From NCBI RefSeq assembly GCF_900090325.1, contig NZ_FMHW01000002.1, positions 744,001 to 808,000 on the forward strand: DNA of 64,000 nt, given 5' to 3'. Origin of the DNA: Micromonospora pallida (lineage in GTDB: Bacteria; Actinomycetota; Actinomycetes; Mycobacteriales; Micromonosporaceae). The translations under genes were made by a program, and so were the position numbers. This document shows, one piece after another, positions 25,421 to 37,095 of the stretch (positions are counted from its first letter, which is position 1; each line of letters starts with the position of its first letter). The notes under the pieces are model-generated. The model saw only the letters and a program-made list of their open reading frames with translations. It was not told the origin of the DNA and did no database searches.

Positions 25421-28050
25421 TCAGCAGTCGGGGAGAGCAGCGATCTTGTCGCCGCCTTCGAGGTTCAGCCAGGCCCAGGGGATGTAGTTACGGCCCCCGT
25501 AGTTGATCCGGACCCACCAGGTGCTCGCCTTCTGGTCGTTGTAGACGTAGGAGTCGACGTGCTCACCCTTGATCTTGCAGTAGGCCTGCCAGCGGGTGCC
25601 CGGCTTCGCCCAGCCGGCCTGCCGGCCGTTGTCCTGCCGGGGCACCTCGAACACCTCGTTGCCGTTGCGGCCGTCCACCTCGGCGTCGCAGTAGGTCTGC
25701 TGGTCGGGGGCCGAGCCGTTGTTGCAGGTCGCGATCCCGTACATCGGGTCGGTCTTCTGCGTGCTGGTGGCGGTGACCTTCCCGGCCGCGTTGGTCGCGG
25801 TCACCGTCACCGGGTACGAGGTGCCCGCCAGCAGACCGCTCACCGTCAACGTGTCGCACGCCCCCGCCGGAGAGGTCTTCCCGCCCGCGCTGGCCGTGCA
25901 GGTGGCCTTCCCGCCCCCGGCGTCCACGGTCACCTTCACCGTCACCGAGGTGGTCGTGGCCGACCCGCCGGTGACCGTCACCTTCGGCGGCGCCACGGTC
26001 TGCGCGGTGGCGGTCGCCTCCGCGCCCGGTCCGGCCTCGTTGACCGCCCGCACCGTCACCGTCACGTGCTGCCCGTCGCCGAGCCCGTCGACGGTGACCC
26101 GGGTGTCGGGCACGTCGCGGCGCTTCCCGCCGACCTCGACCTGGTACGCCGTGACCGGGCGGCCGTTGGCCTCGGCCGGGTCCCACTCCGCCACGATCGT
26201 GCCCGGCCGGTCCGGCACCGTCTCCGCCCGCAGCCGCCCCGGACGCTCGGGCGCGGTGAACGGCACCACCGTGTTGCTCACCCCGGACGCCTTCGACCCG
26301 GCGCCCCGGTCGTTGACCGCGACGACGGTGAACGCATACTGCCGGCCGTACTCCAGCTCACCGGCCGGCACCACCAGCTCGGTGCCCTTCGACTCACCGG
26401 CGGGCGCGTTCGCCCCGGCCGACGCGGCCGTCACCACGTACCGGGTGATCTTCGCGCCCTGGCCGTTCGCAGCCGTCCACCGGACCTGCACCGTGCCGTC
26501 CGGACGCTCCCTCGCGGTCACCCCCGCCGGGGCGTCCGGCACCTCCGCCGTCGGCACCACCGGGTTGCTCGTCCGCGCCGGTCCGGCGCCCTTGGCGTTG
26601 ACCGCGTGCACCCGGAACCGGTACGCCTCCCCGTTGGTCAGCCCGGTGACCTCCACCGCGCGCTGGTTGGCACCGACCTCGACGCGCTGCCCGCCACCCT
26701 CCACCACGTAGCGGACGATCGCGGCGCCGTTGGCGGCGGCCGCCTGCCAGCTCACCCGGGCCGACGCGTCACCGGCGGCGGCGGTCACCCCGCGCGGCGC
26801 GCTCGGTTTGCCGACCTTCGGCTTCTTCGCTGGGGGAGGAGGTGGGGAGCGGGCGGCGGATCCCCGCCGAGAACGTCGTTGGCGTACTTGTCGACCATGC
26901 TGACCTGGTGCTTGTCGTTCACCACCCGGGCGGTCGAGGAGTCCGGCGCGTTGATGAACAGGTGGTTCTCGCGGACTTCCAGCTCCAGCGGACTCTGCGT
27001 GCCCCGGCCGGAGATCGTGTCGACCAGCTTCCCGTCGGCGTCGAAGGTGTAGATCACCCCGCCGGTGGAGTCCGGACAGTAGAACCGACCCGCCCACGCC
27101 ACCGCCGGGCGTAGCCCGTCCCCACTGCCGGGCACGGTGAAATCCTGGACCCGTCCGTCGTCGCCGACCACGTGGACGGTCCGCGCGTCGGGCACGGTCA
27201 CCGGCACCCGGGAGCCGCTGGTCCGCGTCGGCAACGTGCCCAGCCCGGTCGCCGGCAGCGCCACCCGGCGCACCGTGTCACCGTGCACCGTCACCAGCGC
27301 GCCGACCGTACGGTCGAGCACCGCCACCCCGTCGTCCAGCGTGGAGACCACCAGCTCGTGGCTGCCGTCGGCGACGGCGTGGGTGCTCACCTGCTTCGGG
27401 CTCAACCCGCCGCCGGCGCTGGCCGTCGTGGCCGGCTGCTCCGGCAGCTCCGCCGGGGTGATCGCCGAGACGGTGCCCTCGCTCGGCACCGCCACCCACA
27501 GCCGGCCCTTACCGTCGAAGGACCCACCGGTGATGCCCGGCGGGTAGCGCACCGGCTCACCGACCGGCGCCAGCGACCGCGGGTCGAGCTGCCGCACGAT
27601 GCCCTGCACGGCGTCCACCACGAACGCCGCGCCCTCGTGCAGCGCCACATTGACGCCGAGGCCAGGGGTGGTCCGGGTGGTGGCGGTGATCTGTAGGGTG
27701 GCCAGGTCCAGCGAGCTGACCTGGCCGGTGTTCAGGTCCCGCAGGACCAGCAGCCGGTCGGTCTGGGCGACCTGCATCGGGTGCCGCTTCGCCTGCGGCA
27801 CCTCCACCCGGGTGTCCACCTTGGCGGTGATCCCGTTGACCCTGGCCAGCTCGCTACGGGCCGTGCTCCACAGCCACGACGAGGCGTCGTAGTTCGCCAC
27901 CGCGTTGTCGGCGTAGCCCAGGTTGAGCACGGTCAGTCCCATGGCGGCCAGCAGCGCGGTCACCGTGCCCACGGTGACCAGACCGCCGCGCATCCGCGAC
28001 CGACGTCTGGTGGTCCCGGATCCGCTGCTGGCGTCGTCGGTGGTGGCCAC
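25421..28050 (-). pseudogene. Fibronectin type III repeat membrane protein, frame broken once
   Basis: The N-terminal part (28050 down to about 26847) has a signal-anchor helix (GGLVTVGTVTALLAAMGLTV) and a beta-propeller-like region ending KYANDVLGGDPPPAP. The C-terminal part (from about 26846 to 25421) continues in the -1 frame with a Pro-rich linker, about five fibronectin III repeats and an SH3-like tail ending in ALPDC. The frames join at a run of four G (26844-26847); one more base there would restore a single protein of about 875 residues. Both halves show coding-type codon use, so a sequencing error or a very recent mutation is likely. Its position upstream of MoxR suggests one operon. 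Confidence 0.75.
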
Positions 28051-28220
28051 AGCCGGCTGCCTCCCCCTGTGATCGGACTCGCCCGAGCATCGAGCCAGGT
28101 GGCGCGCCGTTTCCCGGCGGCCCGCCCGTGAGCCGGGTGCCATCATATGGCCCCGCCGACACGGGGGAAACCCGCACCGTCCGCCTCCGGACACCCTCCG
28201 TACGCAGCGAGGATGTCCAA

Positions 28221-30419
<2,199 letters not shown>

Positions 30420-30683
30420 TCCGTCATGCTGCCGGTAGCCGACCGTGGAACGCCACCCCGGGTGTGCGTCGGCATGCCGAGGATTTCCCGCCGACGCGGG
30501 ATTCCCATCGACGATTCCGGTCTTCACGCCTCTGAGCTGGGGAAACGTGTCTGCCGGAAGGTGGGGGAAAGGTGATGTGCATGATCGAGTTCGGCGGTGT
30601 ACAGTAATGCCCCGTGCGGCCCGCCGGGGCAGCCAGAGGGTGGTGAAAAGCCACTCTGGCAGTCGGGTAGGCTGGATGAGCAA
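30420..30683. other. Upstream region of tRNA-Leu with hairpins
   Basis: No gene is supported. A stem formed by GCCAGAG and CTCTGGC (about 30630-30660) and a TAGGCT -10 box (about 30668-30673) lie before the tRNA. The latter is a plausible tRNA promoter. Confidence 0.4.
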
Positions 30684-30767
30684 GTCCGGGTGGCGGAATG
30701 GCAGACGCGCTAGCTTGAGGTGCTAGTGCCCGTATAGGGCGTGGGGGTTCAAGTCCCCCCTCGGACA
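30684..30767 (+). tRNA. tRNA-Leu (anticodon GAG)
   Basis: An 84-base tRNA with a long variable arm. Acceptor strands GTCCGGG and CTCGGAC pair with one G-T wobble. The anticodon stem CTAGC/GCTAG encloses loop TTGAGGT, giving anticodon GAG (reads CTC/CTT). The T arm contains GGTTCAAGTCC. Discriminator base A is followed by CTCCC, so CCA is not encoded. It is the left border of the accessory region and a likely integration site. Confidence 0.95.
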
Positions 30768-30880
30768 CTCCCGCGTAGCATTCGTGCGACGTTTTGCGGA
30801 CCGGTGGTTGAGTGGTTTCAACCACCCTCCTTTACTCTCTGTAAGCCCATGGCGGCCCCGCTCACGGGGCGGTGGGCATC

Positions 30881-31363
30881 ATGAGTACCCGTGCTGTCTC
30901 CTCCGTGATCCCGGCTGTGGTTCTGCCGGGTCAGCTGAGCGCTGGTCGCGGGCAGTCCTCCGTAGGTGCGATGAAGCGACCGCCCTTGCCGCTGGCGAGG
31001 CTTGCCGCCCGTCGCGCGGCGAGCACCGTCTACGGCCTGGCCACCCTCGATTCCCGGGGACGCGTTGCCGATCGGACCGCGATGGGGGCCCTCGGTTGGG
31101 CTCCCGGCCGTCGACTCGACATCCGGGAACACGCGGGGCTGATCATCGTGGCCGCCGATCAGCAGGGTGTGTTCGCCGTGACCAAGGAGGGGCACCTGCG
31201 GTTGCCGGCGGTGGTCCGGCAGTGGTGTGGGCTCGCTGCCGGCGATCGTGTGTTCCTGGTGGCCGAGCCGGACGCCTCCCGGCTCGTGGTGCATCCACCG
31301 GCTGCGCTGGACGCGATGATCGCCCGGGCCCACGCTGCGGCCCTTGGCGGTGATTGCACATGA
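30881..31363 (+). CDS. AbrB/SpoVT-like DNA-binding domain protein
   Basis: A 160-residue protein with two swapped-hairpin-like segments: ATLDSRGRVADRTAMGALGW (about residues 50-69) and FAVTKEGHLRLPAVVRQWCG (about 100-119). The second is a good AbrB/MazE-type motif, in which a beta-hairpin dimer contacts DNA. Its stop overlaps the integrase start (ATGA), so the pair is coupled. Such AbrB-integrase pairs next to a tRNA are frequent on actinobacterial integrative elements. A role in controlling integrase expression is inferred. Confidence 0.75.
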   Translation: MSTRAVSSVIPAVVLPGQLSAGRGQSSVGAMKRPPLPLARLAARRAASTVYGLATLDSRGRVADRTAMGALGWAPGRRLDIREHAGLIIVAADQQGVFAVTKEGHLRLPAVVRQWCGLAAGDRVFLVAEPDASRLVVHPPAALDAMIARAHAAALGGDCT

Positions 31364-32317
31364 GTGACACCCCGGCGGGGCGGGCGGAGTTGGATGCCGC
31401 GCGGTTGTTGCTGGCGCGGATGGGGATCTCGCCGGCTGATCTTGTGGAGGCGGCGTCGGAGTGTCTACCGGCGCCGACGTTCGCCGAGTACGTGCCGGTC
31501 GTGTCGGCGGCTGTGACCGCGGGTACGAGGCGGGCGTACGGCTCGTACTGGAATCGGGTCCTGGAGCACTGGGGACAGCGACGGTTGGACGAGCCGACAC
31601 CGTCAGAGATCGAGCAGTTGGCGGAGTACGTCAAGACGCATGTGGTGGCCCGGCGCAACGCCCGTGGCGGGCGTAGCGCGGCGGAGCATCTGATCGCGGC
31701 GTTGCGGTGCCTGTACAGGCGGGCGGTTGCCGAGCACCCGCCGGGCGGTGGCGGACAGCCGGTTGGCGGAGATCAACGCCGTGGCTGCCAGTACGGGCGA
31801 TGACCCGGCGTTGGACAGTCTGTTGCTGCGGCTGCACACCGAGACGGCGTGCCGCCGTGGCGGGGCGCTGGCGTTGCGCCCGGTCGACCTCGATCCGGAC
31901 CAGTGCCTGATTCTGTTGCGGGAGAAGGGGGACACGGTGCGGTGGCAGCCGGTGTCACCGACACTGATGAGACACCTGCAGCGGCATGCCGAGGAGCGGC
32001 ACGCCACGGGAACGGGCCAGTTGTTGCGGTACCGGAACGGGCAGCCGATCACGTACCGCCGCTACGACCACCTGTGGGTTCGTATCGGTGAGCACCTGCC
32101 GTGGGTGTACGCGCAGCAGATCAGCACCCACTGGCTACGGCACACGACGCTGACGTGGGTGGAGCGGAACTTCGGCTACGCGGTGGCCCGCGGCTACGCC
32201 GGTCACTCAGGCAACGGCGGCGACGCCGGAACCACCGCCACCTACGTCCGCGCAACCGTCCACGAGGTAGCCGCCGCGCTGGCGGCACTCACCGGTGAGC
32301 CACATCCACTGACATAA
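31360..32317 (+). pseudogene. Tyrosine site-specific integrase, internally deleted and frameshifted
   Basis: The N-terminal core-binding half (31360 to about 31725, ending LIAALRCLYRRAV) and the catalytic half (from about 31727, LPSTRRAVADSRLAEIN) are in different frames. The catalytic half keeps the Arg in TACRRGGALALR, the HWLRH box, a GHSG box and the Tyr in TATYVRAT. Roughly a dozen codons of the domain linker appear to be lost between two copies of CGGGCGGT, which also shifts the frame. The enzyme is therefore probably inactive, and an element at the tRNA would be locked in place. Confidence 0.8.
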
Positions 32318-32549
32318 CGGGCATTGGGGCGGGCTCTGGTCTAAGCGGGACTGGGTCCGCCTCAACGATTGGAGCGAGATCCGCATTTGGCGGATCGCTC
32401 ACCCTAGAACGCACATCGTCACCGGCGCACTCGGCGTGCTTCTCGCGGTTCATCGTTACCGCAGCCAGCACGACAGCAGGGGCTGTTGCCATCTGTTCAG
32501 AGGTGATGAGCGACGTTGCCAGGTAGCTACGGGACCACGAGGACAGCTA
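32318..32549. other. Spacer between integrase and IS630 element
   Basis: No coding pattern or repeat is recognised. The final TA (32548-32549) is the left target duplication of the IS630 element. Confidence 0.4.
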
Positions 32550-33709
32550 CAGATCTTGAATGGTCAGGTTGTGTCGGGTTCGAGGGTCAGTCCGGTATGT
32601 GCGAGGAAGCTGTCGATTAGGTCGGTGCGGTACTGGATGCTCTTGAGTCGGTTCTTGATGATCGCGAGAAGGTGGTCGACGCCGGTGACGGCGAGGTTGC
32701 CGATGCTGCGTTTCAGGTGGGACCACACTGCCTCGGTCGGGTTCAGGTCCGGGGCGTAGGCCGGTAGCCGGATGACGGTCAGCCAGTCCCGGGCGTCGAT
32801 CATCTGCCGCATGGCGGCGGAGACGTGGGTGTTCAGGTTGTCCCAGACGCACACGATCGGTCCGCCGAGCTGCTGGTGAGCGGCGTCGAGCAGGGCGATG
32901 TAGTCGCGTTCGCTGAAGCTGCGTCGTTCGTTCTTGCGGCCGCGATGGGTGATCGTGCGGTAGATCAGCCGGGATCGTTCGCCGGGCCGGTAACAGGTCA
33001 GCCCGGCGATCGAGACGCGGCCGGAGCCCTTGCCCGAGATCGGGACCACGGGGGTGTGCCCGCGTCGTCCCCAGGTGCGTGCCTTCGGTGGGCGCAGCGT
33101 CTGACCGGCCTCGTCCTCGAAGACCAGCCACGCCTGCCGCTGCGCCGCTACCGTTTTCCCGCCGGCCACGTCTCCTTGCGCCAGGTGGTGACCGCGGCTT
33201 CGTCACGCTCGACCGCACGATGCTTGGGGACCTGCACCGACCAGCCCAGCCGGTACATGATGTTCGCCGTGCCGCGCAGCGTGTACCGGGTGTGAAACTT
33301 CCGGGCGATCAGGTCCGACACTCGGGCCAGGGTCCATCGCTGATCGGCACCGAACCCGTGTGCCGCCGGGCCCTCGTCCGAGGCGTCGGCCAGCCGTCGC
33401 AGCCGGCCCTCATCCAGGCGGCACCGAGACCCGCCGGGCCCTTTCGAGGCCAGGGCCTGCTCACCGCCGGCCTTCCACGTTTACGCCATCCGTACACCGC
33501 GGTCTGCGACACCCGCAGCCTGCGCGCGATCTCCGGCACCGACACATCCTGGGCAAACCACCCGGCCGCCTGCCGCCGTACCGCCTCACGCTTCGCCCGC
33601 CCCCGCGCGGACAACCCACCTCCATCGGGATACCTCATCCCATCGATCTACCCCAGCCCACACCCGTCACACCAGACCACATCGGACGAACCTGGCCATT
33701 CAAGATCTG
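32550..33709. mobile_element. IS630 family insertion sequence
   Basis: Ends are inverted repeats of about 21 bp (CAGATCTTGAATGGTCAGG at the left, its complement with one mismatch at the right), flanked by TA on both sides (32548-32549 and 33710-33711). The TA duplication is diagnostic for IS630/Tc1. The right-hand TA is the first two bases of the next element, so this IS inserted exactly at the tip of the NF041680-type element. Confidence 0.85.
32564..33638 (-). pseudogene. IS630 family transposase, two frame breaks
   Basis: Reading from 33638, the N-terminal helix-turn-helix (VSVPEIARRLRVSQTAVYGW) is followed by a break near 33478. A middle part in the next frame (RRLADASDEGPAAHGFG, YRLGWSVQVPKHRA) ends near 33160. 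The C-terminal DDE part then follows (FEDEAGQTLRPPKARTWG, DNLNTHVSAAM, PDLNPTEAVWSHLKR). Some IS630 relatives use one programmed frameshift, but two breaks argue for an inactive copy or sequence errors. Confidence 0.8.
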
Positions 33710-33762
33710 TAACTTGATCTTTAACGTCGGCGGTTCGGTTGGTGGTCCCGGTCGGTCATGAC

Positions 33763-33822
33763 GACAGCCCTTGGTTGATCATTCTTCTTGTCTAGGGAAG
33801 AGATCAACAACCAAGGGCTGTC
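33763..33822 (+). promoter_or_regulatory. 15-bp hairpin just upstream of the transposase start
   Basis: GACAGCCCTTGGTTG (33763-33777) is perfectly complementary to 33808-33822, which ends two bases before the GTG. Hairpins in this place on transposase messages formed by outside transcription are known to mask the start; that role is inferred here. Confidence 0.5.
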
Positions 33823-35122
33823 TAGTGGTCAGTGTGCATGATCCGGTTCGGGGCAGGGCGTTCGGGGACCTGCGGCAGTTCCGTCAAGAGTTCTACTCCT
33901 GCCTGATCTCGCGGGCCGACGCCATGTTCGAGCTGACCGACGCGGCCCTGTGCGCCGACGGTCCCGTCCGGTCGCTGGCCGAGCTTTCACTGGTCGGTGA
34001 GCACCGCCGTGGGCACGGCTCGTCGTATGCGGCGGTGGTCGACGGCCGGATCGACGTCAAACGGCTCCGGACCGCGCTGGCCACGGTCCCGTTACCGCGG
34101 GCGGCGGACGGGCGGTTGGTCCTGGCCGTCGACATCACATGCTGGCTGCGGCCGGAGGCACAGACGTCGCCGGAGCGGATCCTGTGTCACACCCGCGGCC
34201 GGGAAAAAGGCCAGGCCATCATGATTCCTGGCTGGCCCTACTCCATGATCGCCGCACTGGAACCCGGCCGCAGTTCATGGACCGCGCCGTTGGACTTCCA
34301 ACGCCTGGCCCCCGGCGACGACGCCGCCACGGTCACCGCCACCCAGCTCCGGCATCTTCTGGACCGGCTCATCACCGCCGGACAGTGGCAGCAAGGACAT
34401 CCGGACATTCTGGTGATTGCCGATGCCGGCTACGACGGTCCCCGACTGGCGTGGCTCCTGCGCGACCTGCCGGTGCAGGTGCTCACCCGCCTGCGCTCGG
34501 ACCGGGTCCTACGACGGGCGACACCACCACGTGATTCCCACTTCGTCGGCCGGCCGCCGCGTCACGGCGGCGAGTTCCTCTTCGCCGACCCCACCAGTTG
34601 GGGTGACCCGGACGTGGCCACCACGACCCAGACCCGCCTCTACGGCACCGCCACTGTCAAAGCCTGGGACCGTCTCCATCCCCGGTTGACCCGCCGCGCC
34701 GCCTGGACCGGATCCGGTGACCTGCCCATTATCGCTGGAACCGTCATCCACCTGAAGGTCGACAAGCTCCGGTCCGGCGCCACCCCGAAACCGGTGTGGC
34801 TCTGGTGGTCCGGCGTCCACGCCACCGACACCACCAGCCCGGCCGACGTCGACCGGCTGTGGCAGGCATTCCTGCGCCGCTTCGACATCGAGCACACCTT
34901 CCGCATGCTCAAACAGACCCTCGGCTGGACCTGCCCGAAAGTCCGCAGCCCCGCCACCGCCGACCGGTGGACCTGGCTCATCCTCGCCGCCTACACCCAG
35001 CTCCGCCTCGCCCGCCCACTCGCCGCCAACCTGCGCCGCCCCTGGGAGAAACCAGCCGCGCCTGACCGACTCACCCCAGCCCGGATCCGCAGAGACTTCC
35101 GGCACCTACGCACGAAGACCGT

Positions 35123-36759
35123 GAGCCTGTCGCACAGCTTTCGATCTTGAGTTGTCAAGAGTTGTTGCTGTGGTTTGTCCATGATGGTCGATCATGTCGT
35201 GCCGTGGCATACAACTTCATCTCCTGCTCGGACGGCTCGTTCTTGCCCCGGCAGGACCTGCGCGGGTGGCTGCCGCCGCAGCATCTTTGCTGGCAGGTCC
35301 TGAAGGTCGTCGGTGAGCTCGACCTGTCGGAGTTCCTGCGGAGCTACCGCGCCGATGGCCAGGGCGCGGCGGCGTATCCACCGCAGGTGCTGCTGGCCTT
35401 GGTGTTGTACTGCTACTGCAAGGGCGTGCGCTCGTCGCGCAGGATCGAGGCGGCGTGCCTCGACGATGTGGGCTGCCGGATCATCACCGGCAACCAGCAC
35501 ATCGACCATGCCACCGTCGCGCGTTTTCTGCGCCGTCATCGTGACGGTATGAAGGCGCTGTTCGTGCAGGTCCTGGCGCTTTGCGCCCAGCGTGGGCTGG
35601 TGGACCTGGCCGCGGTGGCGGTGGACGGTTCACCGATGCAGGCCGCCGCCGCCCGCTCCACCAACCGCAGCCTCCACGCGCTGGAGACCATGATCGCCGA
35701 TGGCGAAGCCGAGGTTGACCAGTTGATGGGTGACATGGACGCCCCAGCAGCCGCCGAAGACAGCACCTGGCACACCGCCGCCGGCAGCTGCCTGCGGCGG
35801 CTGTCTCGACTCGGCGACCGCCTGGCGCGAGCCCGAATGGCCCGGGACAAGCTGCATGAACGCGTGCTGCCCTCGGCCGGCGAGATCCGGATCAAGGTCG
35901 AGGCCGCCGAGCGGATGGTGGCCAGGGCCGTCCAGCGCCTCGCCGACGTCACCGCCGCCCAGCAGCAGCGGCTGGCCGACTACGCCCGCCGGAGCCTGCA
36001 GGACCAGGCCGCGGGACGGCGGCGCGCCACCGGGCGCCCACCAGTTGCGATCGAGGCCAAGACCAAGGTCGTCCGGCAGCAGGCCCGGCTGGCCAGGGCG
36101 CAGGCCGGGCTGCACCATGCGCTCAACCCTCGGCCAATCCCGTCTGCGGCTGCCAGGGCATCACTCACCGATCCGGCGTCGCGGCTCATGCTCGGCAAGC
36201 ACGGCGGCTACGTGCAGGGCTACAACGTGCAGATCGCCTGCTCCCGCAACCAGATCCTCCTCGCGATCGAGCTGCACGACAATCCGTCCGACACCACTGC
36301 CCTGGTTCCGGTCATCAGACGCGCTCAGCACAACTGCGCGACCGCAGGCCTCACCGCCGATGTCGAGGCGTGGCTGGCCGACAGCGGATACGCCAGCACC
36401 GCGAACTTCACCGCCCTGGCAGACCTTCCGCTGCTCGTGTCGCTCACCAAGGAGTACGACCAGACCAGGGCCACCACGCCACGCAGCCAGGACGTCCCCG
36501 CCGGCCACCGCGACATGGCAGCCCGACTGGCATCCACCGAAGGCAAGCAGCTCTACGCCCGCCGCGGCGCCCTCGTCGAACCCGGCTTCGCCCAACTCTT
36601 CCAACGGTTCGGACGCCGCCTGCACCACCGCGGCACCAGCGACGTCGACGCCGAGATCAAACTGCTCGGCATCGTGCACAACCTGAACAAGATCTTTCGT
36701 CACGACGCCAGACCGAAGGCCGCTTGACAACTCAAGATCGAAAGCTGTGCGACAGGCTC
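35123..36759. mobile_element. IS1182 family insertion sequence with 37-bp terminal repeats
   Basis: A 1637-bp element with identical 37-bp inverted ends beginning GAGCCTGTCGCACAGC. The sequence CCGT occurs directly outside both ends (35119-35122 and 36760-36763), a 4-bp target duplication. Perfect ends, an intact transposase and an intact duplication indicate a recent insertion. Confidence 0.9.
35204..36727 (+). CDS. IS1182 family transposase
   Basis: A 507-residue DDE transposase. The N-terminal half has YPPQVLLALVLYCYCKGVRS and the DDE Asp in VAVDGSPMQA. The central part is a long basic helix region. The C-terminal half has YNVQIACSRNQILLA, ADSGYASTAN and the final region RFGRRLHHRGTSDVDAEIK. 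The start at 35204 (MAYNFISCSDG) is chosen because upstream codons fall in the terminal repeat. The reading frame is complete, so the element could be active. Confidence 0.88.
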   Translation: MAYNFISCSDGSFLPRQDLRGWLPPQHLCWQVLKVVGELDLSEFLRSYRADGQGAAAYPPQVLLALVLYCYCKGVRSSRRIEAACLDDVGCRIITGNQHIDHATVARFLRRHRDGMKALFVQVLALCAQRGLVDLAAVAVDGSPMQAAAARSTNRSLHALETMIADGEAEVDQLMGDMDAPAAAEDSTWHTAAGSCLRRLSRLGDRLARARMARDKLHERVLPSAGEIRIKVEAAERMVARAVQRLADVTAAQQQRLADYARRSLQDQAAGRRRATGRPPVAIEAKTKVVRQQARLARAQAGLHHALNPRPIPSAAARASLTDPASRLMLGKHGGYVQGYNVQIACSRNQILLAIELHDNPSDTTALVPVIRRAQHNCATAGLTADVEAWLADSGYASTANFTALADLPLLVSLTKEYDQTRATTPRSQDVPAGHRDMAARLASTEGKQLYARRGALVEPGFAQLFQRFGRRLHHRGTSDVDAEIKLLGIVHNLNKIFRHDARPKAA

Positions 36760-36949
36760 CCGTCTGCCCCGCAGCAGCACCGAAACCCACCCGACCAGGA
36801 CCCGGACGCCCTGCCGGACAACGCAACCAACGACCCGCCACACGCCACGACGTCCACATCGTCACGGCCGCAGCCAGCACGAACACATCGAAGAAAAACG
36901 CAACAACAGCCAAGCCTCGACCCCGACGACGAGGTTAAAGATCAAGTTA

Positions 36950-37095
36950 GACGGTTCGACGTTGCGGCGGCAGGACGGAGTGCCGTAGGGATGTACCGCC
37001 TCGATGCGGGCGGCCAGCAGCGCGGCGGCGTCCTCGTCCCGGCCCGCGCCCTCGGCGATGTCAACCAGGGCAGCGGCGAGGAACCAGTCCTCGAT
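36950..37095 (-). pseudogene. Short relic of an unknown gene between the IS nest and the RHS fragment
   Basis: On the minus strand this stretch reads as plausible protein (EDWFLAAALVDIAEGAGRDE, then AAALLAARIEAVHPYG) with strong third-position G/C. It is cut at both ends by the transposable element and by the RHS sequence. The family is not recognised. It may be chance coding potential in high-GC DNA. Confidence 0.3.

Larger units (their letters stand above)
33825..36938 (+). pseudogene. NF041680 family putative transposase, split by IS1182
   Basis: The first 430 or so residues (33825 to 35122) start VSVHDPVRGRAFGDLRQFRQ and contain DDE-type parts: VLAVDITCW, VIADAGYDG and DIEHTFRMLKQTLGW. 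The natural C-terminus is found on the far side of the IS1182 copy (36760-36938), reading PKPTRPGPGRPAGQRNQRPA and ending in RPRRRG. Removing IS1182 and one CCGT copy joins the two parts in frame. The DDE residues suggest an IS4/IS701-like fold. The gene is disrupted but still open up to a stop inside the IS1182 end. Confidence 0.8.
33710..36949. mobile_element. NF041680-type transposable element, interrupted by IS1182
   Basis: Perfect 16-bp terminal inverted repeats, TAACTTGATCTTTAAC at 33710-33725 and its complement at 36934-36949, bound a transposase gene that is split by the IS1182 copy. Without that insertion the element is about 1.6 kb. No clear target duplication is seen, partly because IS630 sits at the left tip. 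Confidence 0.75.

Noticed and set aside
30741..30767. Right attachment site as a second copy of the tRNA-Leu 3' end
   Set aside because: I read through the window and found no convincing second copy.
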